A stretch of DNA of 30,076 bases from Bacillota bacterium. Its GTDB lineage: Bacteria; Bacillota; Clostridia; Saccharofermentanales; DTU023. The translations under genes were made by a program, and so were the position numbers. Shown here piece after piece: positions 6,965-15,508 of the stretch (position 1 is the first letter of the stretch; every line of letters begins with the position of its first letter). The notes below the pieces were generated by a model. That model was not told where the DNA came from. It searched no databases and worked only from the letters and a program-made list of their open reading frames with translations. The stretch spans positions 1 through 30,076 of the forward strand of contig JAFAAL010000023.1 of assembly GCA_023426575.1 (NCBI GenBank), written 5' to 3'.

Positions 6965-8338
6965 ATGTCCCCCCTCTGGCTTATCTTGACGGCTGTGATC
7001 AGCTTTGCTGTCGCCTGGCTTCTGGCAAAAGCCGACAGCGATGCCCAGCGCCAGGATCTGGCGCGCAAATTAAGGCGTGCCGAGGCTGAGACCAGAGTCA
7101 ATCAGTCCGCAGCGGAGCGTATCCTCGGCTCCATTGAGCTCGGTGTTCTCGCCTACAACGAGGAGGGGAAGCTGGTCTCGGCCAATCGGGCCGCACGGCT
7201 GCTCATTCCTCGACCGCCCAAGACTTTTCGCGACTTTCTGGAGCGCTATGGGCAGGATGCGAGCTTTCGCTCTTCGATATTTCTCGGCTCTCCACTCGCT
7301 CTGACAATTTATCGCCAGGAGACCATCAGCCTGCGTCTGCAGGTGCAGAGTCCCGATGCGCCCAAACTCAGCGAGGGCAATCGCATCGTCTTGATCCAGG
7401 ACTACAGTCGTCAAGATAAAGAAGAACTGATGCGGCGTGAATTTGTCGCCAATGTCTCTCACGAGCTCAAGACGCCCCTGACGACGATCAAGACCTATTC
7501 GGAGTCGCTTCTCGACTGGGGCATCGATGAGAAGAGCGCCGAGGCAGTCAAGAAGGATATGCAGCGCATCTATGACGACGCTGAGCGCATGGAGAAACTG
7601 ATCTCTGACCTGCTCTTGCTCTCGAGTCTCGATGCGCGCGGCCTCCTCACGCATTTTGAGCAGGGGGATCCGGCCTGGCTTATACGGCAGACTGTGGAGC
7701 GGATGCAGTATCAGGCGGAGGAAAAGGGGATGCGCCTCGACTGTCAGGTCATGAACAAAATTCCCCCGGTCTACCTCGATCGGACCGCCCTCGAGCGCAT
7801 CGCCACGAATTTAATCTCCAATGCGATCAAGTACAGCTCTGAGGGGACGGCGATCCAGGTCTATATCGGGGCCGTCCGTGAAGACGTCTACTTCAAGGTC
7901 AAGGATCATGGCCTCGGCATTTCACAAGAGGATTGTCAGCACCTCTTTGAACGCTTCTTTCGCGTGGATTCAACGGGCTCTCGGCGCCATGGGGGCACGG
8001 GCCTCGGCCTCGCCATTGTGCAGGAGCTGGTCGAGCTCCATCGGGGGCGGATCGATGTTCAGTCCGTCCTGGGCCAGGGAAGTGAGTTCACGGTGATATT
8101 GCCGACGGCGCGCAAGGTCTTGCGCGAGACTTTGCAGCAGCTCAAGCAGCAGCGCAGTCAGGGGGATGCCATGGCCGAGGCCGCTGCGGCAGACCTCTCT
8201 TCGCTTGCGAGCAAGCTCGATATTGTGGCAAAATGGACTTCCTTAAGTCATGCTGAAGAGAGGGCTCTCGAGTCCCTGATCAATTCCGATGCCGAGCTCG
8301 AGCCCGAGCTGGCTGCGCGGATGAACCTAGGAGGTTGA
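6965..8338 (+). CDS. Membrane-bound sensor histidine kinase
   Basis: The 457-residue product begins at the ATG directly after the regulator's stop codon and has no ribosome binding site, so it should be translationally coupled. Residues 1-22 form the only membrane segment; there is no extracellular sensor loop. A charged linker and a PAS-like region follow (about 45-150). The HisKA dimerisation domain has His166 in NVSHELKTPLT, and the ATPase domain has the N box (NLISNAIKYSS), G1 (DHGLGIS), F box and G2 (GGTGLGLAIV). About 65 residues rich in Gln and Ala after the catalytic domain form an extension not usual in PhoR/WalK kinases. It presumably phosphorylates the regulator encoded just upstream. 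With a single membrane helix, the signal may be intramembrane or cytosolic (inference). Confidence 0.95.
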   Translation: MSPLWLILTAVISFAVAWLLAKADSDAQRQDLARKLRRAEAETRVNQSAAERILGSIELGVLAYNEEGKLVSANRAARLLIPRPPKTFRDFLERYGQDASFRSSIFLGSPLALTIYRQETISLRLQVQSPDAPKLSEGNRIVLIQDYSRQDKEELMRREFVANVSHELKTPLTTIKTYSESLLDWGIDEKSAEAVKKDMQRIYDDAERMEKLISDLLLLSSLDARGLLTHFEQGDPAWLIRQTVERMQYQAEEKGMRLDCQVMNKIPPVYLDRTALERIATNLISNAIKYSSEGTAIQVYIGAVREDVYFKVKDHGLGISQEDCQHLFERFFRVDSTGSRRHGGTGLGLAIVQELVELHRGRIDVQSVLGQGSEFTVILPTARKVLRETLQQLKQQRSQGDAMAEAAAADLSSLASKLDIVAKWTSLSHAEERALESLINSDAELEPELAARMNLGG

Positions 8339-8339
8339 C

Positions 8340-9605
8340 TTGTCGATTTATCGCATTAGGGGCGGCAGAGCCCTCAGTGGTGACGTGACCATCAGTGGGT
8401 CCAAGAATGCCGCACTCGGTGTCTTGGCCGCTGCCATGGCTATTGACGGACCCTCCATTATTGAAAATGTGCCACGTGTCTCCGACATCAATACGCTGCT
8501 CAATATCTTCGAAGAACTCGGTGCTTCGCTGACTTGGCTCGCCGAGGACACGGTGCAGATCGATCCGCGGGGCGTGAAGTCGCCGGAGGCCATGATGGAA
8601 GCGGTGCACCAGCTGCGTGGCTCTTATTACCTCATGGGCGCCTTCCTCGGTCGCTTCGGCCGGGTGAAACTGGCCCTGCCTGGTGGCTGCAATTTTGGCT
8701 CGCGGCCCATTGACCTCCACTTAAAGGGCTTCTCTGCCCTCGGGGCCACAGAACTCCGGCAGACGGATGAGGCCATTGAAATTGAGAGCAGTCGTGGCCT
8801 CAAGGGAGCCTCCATATTTCTCAATATTGTCTCCGTCGGGGCGACGATCAACATCATGCTGGCGGCCGTCCACGCTGACGGCGTGACGGTCATCGACAAT
8901 GCGGCCAAGGAACCCCATATCGTCGACGTCGCCAACTTCCTCAATGCGATGGGCGCCGAGGTCCGCGGCGCAGGAACTGACGTGATCAAGATCACGGGCA
9001 AGGCCGTCCTCCCTGGGGGTAAGAGCTATGCAATCATCCCCGACCAGATCGAGACGGGCACCTATATGATGCTCGCGCCACTGACGCGGGGCGACATCAC
9101 GGTTCACGACGTCATTCCGACGCACATGGAGCCCCTGACGACGAAGCTGATCGAGATGGGTTGCCTCGTCGAGGTCGGCGATGAGACGATTCGCACAGCG
9201 CTGAGACCGCAGGACAAATTCGTCGCGACGACCTTTCGCACCATGCCCTATCCTGGCTATCCGACGGACTTGCAGCCGCAGACGGTCGCCCTCCTCTGTG
9301 CGGCCGAGGGCTCGGGCCGCGTGATTGAAAATGTCTGGGAGAATCGCTATCAGTACATAGAGCACCTCCAGCGCATGGGCGCGAGCATTATGACCTCGGG
9401 CCGCCTCGCCATCATCCAGGGTGGGGTGAAGCTCAAGCCTGCGACCGTGCCCTGCCGCGATCTGCGCGCGGGGGCTGCCATGGTCATGGCGGCGCTCGCG
9501 ACAGAAGGGGAGTCTATCATCGAAAACATAGAGACGATTCAGCGCGGCTATGAGGAATTTGTGCCGAAGCTCAGAGCTCTCGGGGCCGATATCGAAGAGG
9601 CCTAA
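8340..9605 (+). CDS. murA: UDP-N-acetylglucosamine 1-carboxyvinyltransferase (MurA)
   Basis: The 421-residue enzyme makes the first committed step of peptidoglycan synthesis, transferring enolpyruvate from PEP to UDP-GlcNAc in the cytosol. It starts at TTG 8340, five bases after AGGAGG; the kinase stop overlaps this ribosome binding site region. Lys22-Asn23 lie in SGSKNAAL. The catalytic cysteine Cys117 lies in LPGGCNFGSRPIDLH, so this is a Cys-type, potentially fosfomycin-sensitive MurA rather than an Asp variant. The full EPSP-synthase-like double domain is present and ends at normal length. Its place at the end of the two-component operon couples cell-wall synthesis to that sensor. The TTG start may lower its translation relative to the upstream genes. 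Confidence 0.97.
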   Translation: MSIYRIRGGRALSGDVTISGSKNAALGVLAAAMAIDGPSIIENVPRVSDINTLLNIFEELGASLTWLAEDTVQIDPRGVKSPEAMMEAVHQLRGSYYLMGAFLGRFGRVKLALPGGCNFGSRPIDLHLKGFSALGATELRQTDEAIEIESSRGLKGASIFLNIVSVGATINIMLAAVHADGVTVIDNAAKEPHIVDVANFLNAMGAEVRGAGTDVIKITGKAVLPGGKSYAIIPDQIETGTYMMLAPLTRGDITVHDVIPTHMEPLTTKLIEMGCLVEVGDETIRTALRPQDKFVATTFRTMPYPGYPTDLQPQTVALLCAAEGSGRVIENVWENRYQYIEHLQRMGASIMTSGRLAIIQGGVKLKPATVPCRDLRAGAAMVMAALATEGESIIENIETIQRGYEEFVPKLRALGADIEEA

Positions 9606-9608
9606 AAA

Positions 9609-9640
9609 GCGAGACGCCCTGAGGCGTCCCGCGATTTTTT
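9609..9640 (+). terminator. Intrinsic terminator of murA operon
   Basis: A 10-bp stem with one mismatch (GCGAGACGCC / GGCGTCCCGC), loop CTGA, followed by GATTTTTTC. It sits between murA and the convergent hydrogenase operon, whose last stop codon overlaps a smaller CTAGCC/GGCTAG hairpin at 9678-9692. Confidence 0.85.
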
Positions 9641-9688
9641 CATTCTCACTGATTTAAAATACTGAGCGCTAAGAGGTCTAGCCCCAGG

Positions 9689-11440
9689 CTAGATGCGTTT
9701 TCTCGCCGTGTACTCCGTGTGGAGGAGGTCATGGGCGATTTGGCTGTAGGGCGCGCCGAGGTATTCCTCGTAGATCTTTTGAATCATCGGGTTGTTGTGA
9801 GATTGGCGAATCGCCTTGCCCCGGTCCTCGGTGTAGAGGGCCTGCCGGCGCTTCTTCAAGATCTCCATCTTGCCGTGGTGATAGGGCTGGCCGCCACCGC
9901 CGATACAGCCGCCAGGACAGGCCATGATCTCGATGGCGTCGAAGTGGAAGCGACCGTCGCGCACGCCCTCGAGCAGCTGTCGGGCATAGCCGAGACCGTG
10001 GGCGATGCCAATTCTCAGCCTGTGCTCGCCAATCTCAACTGTCGCCTCACGGATGCCCTCTATGCCGCGCAGAGCCGTGAACTCGACGCCTGCGAGCTCT
10101 TCTCCCGTCAGCATATGATAGGCCGTTCGGCAGGCGGCCTCGATGACGCCGCCCGTAGTGGCAAAGATGATGGAGGCACCACTGGACTCACCCATCAGGC
10201 TGTCGAAGTCGGAGTCGGGCAATTTGTCGAATTCGATGCCGTACTCGTGGAGCATGTGTCCGAACTCGCGCGTCGTGATGACGATGTCGACATTTTGATT
10301 ATTGTCCTTGCTGAGTTCTGGCTTGGCGGCCTCGGCCTTCTTGGCGAGGCAGGGCATGATCGAGACGACGGTGATGTCTTCGGCATTGAGGCCGTGTTGA
10401 CTCGCGTAATAGCTCTTGGCCATGGCGCCCAGCATGATCTGCGGGGAGCGGCAGGTTGAGGGGATGTCGAGCATATCGGGGAACTGCGTCTCGATAAAGG
10501 TGACCCAGGCGGGACAGCAACTGGTCAAGATGGGCAGAGTCCCTCCATGCTGCAGGCGGTGGACCAGCTCCGCGGCCTCTTCCATGACGGTGAGGTCAGC
10601 GCCCCAGTCCGTGTCAAAGACAGCGTCGAAGCCGAGCTTGCGAAGAGCTGTGGCGATCTTCCCCGTCGTGATCGTGCCTGCGGGCATACCGAAGATCTCG
10701 CCGATCGCCACCCGGACTGCTGGGGCGACCTGGACAATCGTGTGTTTTTTCGGATTGCGCAGGGCGCGCCATACCTTGCCGACTTCGGAGACCTCGGTCA
10801 GAGCACCGGTCGGGCAGACGGCGACGCACTGGCCGCAGAAGGTGCAGCTCGTGTCGTTCATATTGAGGTGAAAGGCCGGACTGACAACGGCATCGAAGCC
10901 ACGGCCGAGCCCCGAGAGGATGCCGACCGTCTGGATCTCGTTACACATCGTCTCGCAGCGGCGGCACATGATGCACTTGGACGGGTCCTTGACGATCGAG
11001 CGCGAGCTGCTGTCGATCGGATAGACATTGCGCTTGCCACTGTAGTGGATGTCGCGTATATGTAGCTCCGAGGCCAGCGCCTGCAGCTCACAGTCGAGAT
11101 TCTTGGCGCAGGTCAGGCAGGCTGGCGGATGGTTCGAGAGGATGAGTTCGAGATTGGTCCGCCGGGCCATCAGGGCGCGGGGACTATTGGTCACAACCTT
11201 CATCCCGTCGACACAGGGTTCAGAGCAGGCGGTGGCGAGCTTGGCCCCACGGCCGAGGATCTCGACCATGCAGACGCGGCAGGAAGAGGTGCTGCAATTG
11301 ATGCCAAATTCGGGCAATTTCATATGGCAGAGGGTCGGGATCTTGACGCCTGCCTCATGGGCGGCCTCGAGGATCGTGCTGCCCTCGGGGACGTGGACAA
11401 TCTTGTCGTTAATTTCAACAGTGATGAATTGTTCAGACAT
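9689..11440 (-). CDS. hydA: [FeFe]-hydrogenase catalytic subunit of NAD-linked trimeric hydrogenase
   Basis: The 583-residue HndD/HydA-type subunit begins at an ATG behind AAGGAGT. Domains in order: an N-terminal [2Fe-2S] domain (Cys38, Cys54, Cys57, Cys72, with an extra Cys49), and the His-Cys3 cluster motif HPPACLTCAKNLDC. Next come two [4Fe-4S] ferredoxin motifs (CIMCRRCETMC and CTFCGQCVAVCP). The H-cluster domain has L1 TSCCPAW (306-312), L2 MPCLAKK (362-368) and L3 at 504-519 (E-x-M-x-C-x-G-G-C ... GGGQP). A C-terminal small-subunit-like segment ends the protein. It reduces protons or oxidises H2 with electrons routed from HydB and HydC. All H-cluster ligands are present, so it should be active if the HydEFG maturases (not in this window) exist. 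It lies 14 bases downstream of hydB in one operon. Confidence 0.96.
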   Translation of the reverse strand: MSEQFITVEINDKIVHVPEGSTILEAAHEAGVKIPTLCHMKLPEFGINCSTSSCRVCMVEILGRGAKLATACSEPCVDGMKVVTNSPRALMARRTNLELILSNHPPACLTCAKNLDCELQALASELHIRDIHYSGKRNVYPIDSSSRSIVKDPSKCIMCRRCETMCNEIQTVGILSGLGRGFDAVVSPAFHLNMNDTSCTFCGQCVAVCPTGALTEVSEVGKVWRALRNPKKHTIVQVAPAVRVAIGEIFGMPAGTITTGKIATALRKLGFDAVFDTDWGADLTVMEEAAELVHRLQHGGTLPILTSCCPAWVTFIETQFPDMLDIPSTCRSPQIMLGAMAKSYYASQHGLNAEDITVVSIMPCLAKKAEAAKPELSKDNNQNVDIVITTREFGHMLHEYGIEFDKLPDSDFDSLMGESSGASIIFATTGGVIEAACRTAYHMLTGEELAGVEFTALRGIEGIREATVEIGEHRLRIGIAHGLGYARQLLEGVRDGRFHFDAIEIMACPGGCIGGGGQPYHHGKMEILKKRRQALYTEDRGKAIRQSHNNPMIQKIYEEYLGAPYSQIAHDLLHTEYTARKRI

Positions 11441-11454
11441 CGCGAGACTCCTTG

Positions 11455-13362
11455 CTAGGCGTGGGCGCGCTTGGCCAATTGATCTTGCGGCCTCATGACC
11501 GCCTTGATCGGCTTGACGGGGCAGGCATTGTAGCAGGCGCTACAGCTGATGCACTTAGCACTATCAATGACATGTGCTTGTCGGACCTCGCCCGAGATAC
11601 AAGACATCGGGCAGACCTTCTTACAGCGGCCACAGCCGATGCAGATCTCGGGATCTATGGCAAAGCTGCGGATGACCTCGTGTCGGGCATAGCGTTCATA
11701 CTCTTCTGGGAAATATTTGAGGGTGGAGAGAATCGGGTTTGGCGCCGTCTGGCCGAGACCACAGAGGGCTGAGTCGCGGATGACGTGACAGAGCTGGCTC
11801 AAGCTGTCGAGGAGCTCGGGATCGCCCTTTTGCTCGAGGAGCTTGGCCAGCATCTCCTGCAGGCGCTTGGTCCCGATGCGGCAGGGCGTGCACTTGCCAC
11901 AGGACTCATCAGCCGTGAAGTCGATGTAGAACTTGGCGATCTCGACCATGTCATTGTCCTCATTCATGACGATCATGCCACCAGAGCCCATCATTGAGCC
12001 GATGGCCATGAGGCTCTCGTAGTCGATCGGAGTGTCGAGGTCGCTCTCGGTGATGACGCCGCCCGAGGGGCCGCCGGTCTGAACCGCCTTAAAGGCCTTG
12101 CCGTCGGGAATGCCGCCGCCGATATCGTAGATGATTTCGCGCAGCGTCGTGCCCATCGGCACCTCGACGAGGCCGATATTGTTGACCTTGCCCGCGAGGG
12201 CAAAGACCTTTGTCCCCTTGGATTTCTCTGTGCCGAGACGGGCGAGGTAGTCTGCGCCCTCCATGATGATCACGGGCACATTGGCGAGGGTCTCGACATT
12301 ATTGACATTGCTCGGCTTCTGGCGATAGCCCGACTGGGCGGGGAAGGGAGGTTTGCGCGTCGGCTCACCGCGCCCGCCTTCGAGCGAGTGGATGAGTGCC
12401 GTCTCCTCACCGCAGACGAAGGCGCCCGCGCCGAGATTGATCTCGATGTCAAAAGAGAAGTTGCTGCCGAGGATATTCTCACCGAGAAGCCCTGCCTCCG
12501 TCGCCTCGGTAATCGCGGTCTCGAGGCGCTGCACAGCTAGGGGATACTCAGCGCGGATGTAGACGAGGCCGTGCCGAGCGCCAATGGCATAGCCGGCTAT
12601 GGCCATGGCCTCGAGTACAGAGCCGGGATCGCCTTCGAGAATGCTGCGATCCATAAAGGCCCCAGGATCGCCCTCATCGGCATTACAGATGATGTATTTG
12701 GGCGTCTCGGGCTCTCGGCGACAGAGCTCCCACTTCAGTCCCGTCGGGAAGCCACCGCCGCCGCGACCGCGCAGTCCCGAGGCCTGGACCATCTCGATGA
12801 CCTCTGTGGGGCTGAGCTCGAAGAGGGCTTTTGCCAAAGCCAAATACCCGCCCGCGGCCAGGTATTCGTCGAGATTTTCTGGATCGATCAGGCCGCAGTT
12901 GCGCAGGGCGACGCGGTGCTGCTTCTTATAAAAGTCCATCTCCTCGAGGTGGTGGATGGATTGATTTGTCTTGGGATCGACGAAGAGGAGGCGCTCGACC
13001 ATCTCGCCACCGATCAGGTGCTGCTCGACGATCTCTGTGGCGTCTTCAGGACGGCACATGACGTAGAGGACGTTGTCGGGTTCGATCTTGATGATCGGGC
13101 CCTGGGCGCAGAAGCCAAAGCAGCCGACCTCGACGATCTTAACCTTCTCGCTGAGGCCCCGGGTCTCGATCAATTGTCGTAGCTGCTCGGCAATCTCGTG
13201 GCTCTGGGAGGAACGGCAGCCCGTGCCGCCGCAGATCAGGACCTCGCGCCGGCTGATGGCGTCGTAATTGGCGCGCTCGCCGATCTTAGTCCGTAGGGAA
13301 AGTTCTGACTGGAGCTCGGCGTGGCGCGCCTTAAGTTCTGCATATGAATGGATTCTAGGCAT
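11455..13362 (-). CDS. hydB: NADH-binding FMN/Fe-S subunit of trimeric hydrogenase (NuoF-like)
   Basis: The 635-residue protein starts at ATG 13362, six bases after GAGGAGGT; a longer upstream reading of the frame is ruled out by that site and by overlap with hydC. An N-terminal thioredoxin-like [2Fe-2S] domain (CGGTGC ... CFGFC) is followed by the NuoF core. The core has the FMN/NADH-binding glycine-rich GLRGRGGGGFPTG, CNADEGDPGAF, and FVCGEETALI with SLEGGRGEPTRKPPFPA. The N3-type [4Fe-4S] motif ESCGKCTPCRIG follows, with a distal cysteine in SALCGLG. Two ferredoxin clusters end the chain (CIGCGRCKKVCP, CISCSACYNACP). The length and the C-terminal ferredoxin match HydB of Thermotoga-type electron-bifurcating hydrogenases, which couple NADH and reduced ferredoxin oxidation to H2 formation. 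Bifurcation itself is inferred from subunit makeup. Confidence 0.95.
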   Translation of the reverse strand: MPRIHSYAELKARHAELQSELSLRTKIGERANYDAISRREVLICGGTGCRSSQSHEIAEQLRQLIETRGLSEKVKIVEVGCFGFCAQGPIIKIEPDNVLYVMCRPEDATEIVEQHLIGGEMVERLLFVDPKTNQSIHHLEEMDFYKKQHRVALRNCGLIDPENLDEYLAAGGYLALAKALFELSPTEVIEMVQASGLRGRGGGGFPTGLKWELCRREPETPKYIICNADEGDPGAFMDRSILEGDPGSVLEAMAIAGYAIGARHGLVYIRAEYPLAVQRLETAITEATEAGLLGENILGSNFSFDIEINLGAGAFVCGEETALIHSLEGGRGEPTRKPPFPAQSGYRQKPSNVNNVETLANVPVIIMEGADYLARLGTEKSKGTKVFALAGKVNNIGLVEVPMGTTLREIIYDIGGGIPDGKAFKAVQTGGPSGGVITESDLDTPIDYESLMAIGSMMGSGGMIVMNEDNDMVEIAKFYIDFTADESCGKCTPCRIGTKRLQEMLAKLLEQKGDPELLDSLSQLCHVIRDSALCGLGQTAPNPILSTLKYFPEEYERYARHEVIRSFAIDPEICIGCGRCKKVCPMSCISGEVRQAHVIDSAKCISCSACYNACPVKPIKAVMRPQDQLAKRAHA

Positions 13363-13894
13363 CTTGGACCTCCTCGACGGGGGCTGCTTGGGCCTCGAGA
13401 GCGCGGTAGCTGGCGAGGATCTCGGGGACCTCTTCTGGGCTGACGTGGCCGTAGATCTTCTCATTGACGCGGACGACGGGGGCGAGGCCGCAGGCGCCGA
13501 CACAGCGGACCTCATCGAGCGAGAAGAGGCCGTCGGGGGTCATCTTCTCGCCGGGCTTCAATTTCAATTCACTGCGAAACTTCTTCAGGACCTCGCCCGA
13601 ACCCTTGACAAAGCAGGCCGTGCCCATGCAGACCGAGATCTGGTACTTGCCCGAGGGCTCCTCGACGAAGAGGGAGTAAAAGGTGACGATGCCATTGACG
13701 CGGGCGGCGGGGATATTGATGCGCCGTGCGATGTAGAGCTGCAAGACGGGCGGCAGATAGCCCATGATCTTCTGGGCTCGCGTTAAAATCATCATCAATT
13801 TACCAGCGGGCTCGGGGTAGTCGGCAATGATGGCGTCTACTTCTTTTCTGACCTCTGGACTCAGTGTAGACAGGTCAATCGTCGAAAGATCCAT
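13355..13894 (-). CDS. hydC: [2Fe-2S] NuoE-like subunit of trimeric hydrogenase
   Basis: The 179-residue protein is the thioredoxin-fold [2Fe-2S] partner of the NuoF-like subunit (HydC/HndA). It has the helical N-terminal part (GKLMMILTRAQKIMGYLPP), NGIVTFYSLF, and the four ligands in CMGTAC and CVGAC, separated by the usual spacing of about 36 residues. It is the first gene of the operon, and its 3' end overlaps the hydB start by eight bases. It relays electrons between the FMN site and the cluster chain in the cytoplasmic complex. The start is ATG 13894 with GTGAGGAGAGA just upstream. Confidence 0.95.
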   Translation of the reverse strand: MDLSTIDLSTLSPEVRKEVDAIIADYPEPAGKLMMILTRAQKIMGYLPPVLQLYIARRINIPAARVNGIVTFYSLFVEEPSGKYQISVCMGTACFVKGSGEVLKKFRSELKLKPGEKMTPDGLFSLDEVRCVGACGLAPVVRVNEKIYGHVSPEEVPEILASYRALEAQAAPVEEVQDA

Positions 13895-13911
13895 ATTCTC
13901 TCCTCACTTAA

Positions 13912-13951
13912 CTCTCGCCACTTGTGACGAGAGAAACACAGCTCAATTATA
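13912..13951 (-). promoter_or_regulatory. hyd operon promoter region with leader palindrome
   Basis: Reading the minus strand, a perfect TATAAT (+ strand 13946-13951) precedes hydC; the -35 is weak (TTTAAT-like at 17 bases). Between it and the ribosome binding site lies a 22-base palindrome (arms CTCTCGCCAC at 13912-13921 and GTGACGAGAG at 13924-13933, one G-T mismatch, two-base centre). It could be an operator or an mRNA hairpin. It contains one TTGTGA half-site as in Rex operators, but not a full Rex palindrome. Confidence 0.5.
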
Positions 13952-14035
13952 ACTTGACTTTGTGAGGAATTAAAGAGAGGGCTGTGAGGGGCCTTCAATT
14001 TTTTGTAGGCTACGAAGAGGCGTCAATACTCGCTA

Positions 14036-15505
14036 TTAAATTTCGCCAAAATGCTGAAAATCAAGGGTCATGGCGTCCGCTGCGAGCTCTGGCTGGTGGC
14101 TGACGAGGAGGATGGAAGCGCCACTCTCTCGGAGGAGTTTCAGGGCCCGCTCCTGATTATCAGGGTCGAGGGGCGAGAGCGTCTCGTCGAGGAGGTGGAG
14201 GGGGGCGCCGCGGAGGAGGGCGGCGGCGAGGCCGACCCGGGCTCGCATCCCCGTGGACAGGGTATCGAGGCGGGCGTCATGCCAGGGGGGATCGAGGCCC
14301 AGCTGAGAGAGGAGTTGGGAGGCCTCTTGGCGACTTTGCGCATTGCCCGGCTGGCCGCCGAAGATTAAGACATTGTCGAGCGCGGAGGACTCGCTGATCA
14401 GCTCGAGTTCTTGGGGGACGAGGGCCACGGTATCGGCCCCTTCAATCTGCCCAGACTGTGGTGTCAGGAGCCCCGCGATCAGGTGGAGGAGGGTCGTCTT
14501 CCCTCGGCCCGAGGCGGCATTGAGGACGCAACAGCGACCAGCGGGCAAGCTCATAGAAAAATTCTGAAAGACGGGCGTGTCGCCATAGGCAAAGCTCAAG
14601 TCGCGAATGTTGAGGGGACCGTATGGCTGGGGCTTTTGCCGATGTTTCTGAGACTGAGCTCTGAGCTTGGCCCAGACGGCTCCAGCGCTTGGCAGGCGCT
14701 GCCGTCCCAGGAGGCGAGCGAGGGGAGTAGAGAAGTTAAACTCTTGCAGGCAGAGCCAGGCGAGGCTGCGCAGGAGGAGGCTGTAGAGCCTGGTGAGGAG
14801 GCTCGCCAGGAGGATGAGGAGGATGATCAGGGCAAAGAGGAGAGAACTGTCGAGGTAGATCTTGGCCTCGTAGAAGCGGATGCCGAGGGAGTTTTGCACG
14901 TAGCAGAAGAGTTCGGCGGCGATGGCCGATTTGAGCGAGAGGGCGAGGGAGCTCTCGCCAGCGGTGGCGAGGCTCGGGAGGAGCTGGCCGAGGCGGAGGA
15001 GCCAGAAGCGACGAGCTCTTGAAAGTCTGTAGACGCGGCCGAGTTCGTTGAGCTTGTGGCTGCTTGCGAGGGCGCTTCGCAGCTGTGGGTAACTCGTCTG
15101 CAGGCTCAGGCAGAGGGCGATGTAGAGGGGGACCGACGCTGGCTGGAGGACGAAGAGCAGGAGGACGATCAGGGGGATCGTTGGGAGGGCGCGGAGGACT
15201 CGTATCGGGAGCTCGATGGCCGCGGCGACGGTCTGGCTCGCGAGGCCTAGCCGGCGGTGGAAAAAGTCGAAGAGGAGGGCGGCGAGGAGGGCCAGGCCGA
15301 GGCCGAGGAGGAAGCCGAGCGAGAGGCGGCTGAGGCTCTGCCAGGCGGCGAGGCGAAAAGAGGCCTCAGCGAGCTCCGTCCAGAGACGCTGGATCGTCGC
15401 GAGCGGTGAGGCCAGATAGAAGGCAAAGACTTCAAGCTGAGAGAGACCCTGCCAGAGCAAGAGCCAGAAAGTGGCGGCTATAAGCTTGGCGAGGCGTCTT
15501 CGCAT
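14036..15505 (-). CDS. Fused ABC importer: SsuC-type permease plus ATPase in one chain
   Basis: The protein is about 489 residues; ATG 15505 is chosen, with GTG 15508 as an alternative start. Both lie at the end of the binding-protein gene (TAA-GTG-ATG), so translation is coupled. Residues 1 to about 270 are a multi-span inner-membrane permease of the nitrate/sulfonate/thiamine-precursor type, with a LRALPTIPLIVLLL region and a coupling segment around SRARRFWLLRLGQLLPSL. From about 295 an ABC ATPase follows. Its motifs are unusual: Walker A is AASGRGKTT (first Gly replaced), the signature is LSTGM instead of LSGGQ, and Walker B is LHLLDETLSPLD. The catalytic Glu, Q-loop (LVPQE) and switch His (VSHQ) remain. 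These two domains are normally separate proteins. The substrate is unknown; sulfonates or a thiamine precursor are possible from homology. Confidence 0.88.
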   Translation of the reverse strand: MRRRLAKLIAATFWLLLWQGLSQLEVFAFYLASPLATIQRLWTELAEASFRLAAWQSLSRLSLGFLLGLGLALLAALLFDFFHRRLGLASQTVAAAIELPIRVLRALPTIPLIVLLLFVLQPASVPLYIALCLSLQTSYPQLRSALASSHKLNELGRVYRLSRARRFWLLRLGQLLPSLATAGESSLALSLKSAIAAELFCYVQNSLGIRFYEAKIYLDSSLLFALIILLILLASLLTRLYSLLLRSLAWLCLQEFNFSTPLARLLGRQRLPSAGAVWAKLRAQSQKHRQKPQPYGPLNIRDLSFAYGDTPVFQNFSMSLPAGRCCVLNAASGRGKTTLLHLIAGLLTPQSGQIEGADTVALVPQELELISESSALDNVLIFGGQPGNAQSRQEASQLLSQLGLDPPWHDARLDTLSTGMRARVGLAAALLRGAPLHLLDETLSPLDPDNQERALKLLRESGASILLVSHQPELAADAMTLDFQHFGEI

Positions 15506-15508
15506 CAC

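Noticed and set aside
9719..10459. Plus-strand ORFs within the hydrogenase genes
   Set aside because: They lie opposite conserved Fe-S coding sequence, and their composition is that of antisense shadows.
13363..13515. Long N-terminal extension of hydB starting at 13515
   Set aside because: The extra residues are low-complexity Ser/Pro/Arg and lie in hydC read in another frame; ATG 13362 has GAGGAGGT directly upstream and starts the conserved part.
13922..13966. Rex operator before hydC
   Set aside because: Only TTGTGA-like half-sites are present; no TTGTGA-N6-TCACAA palindrome was found.
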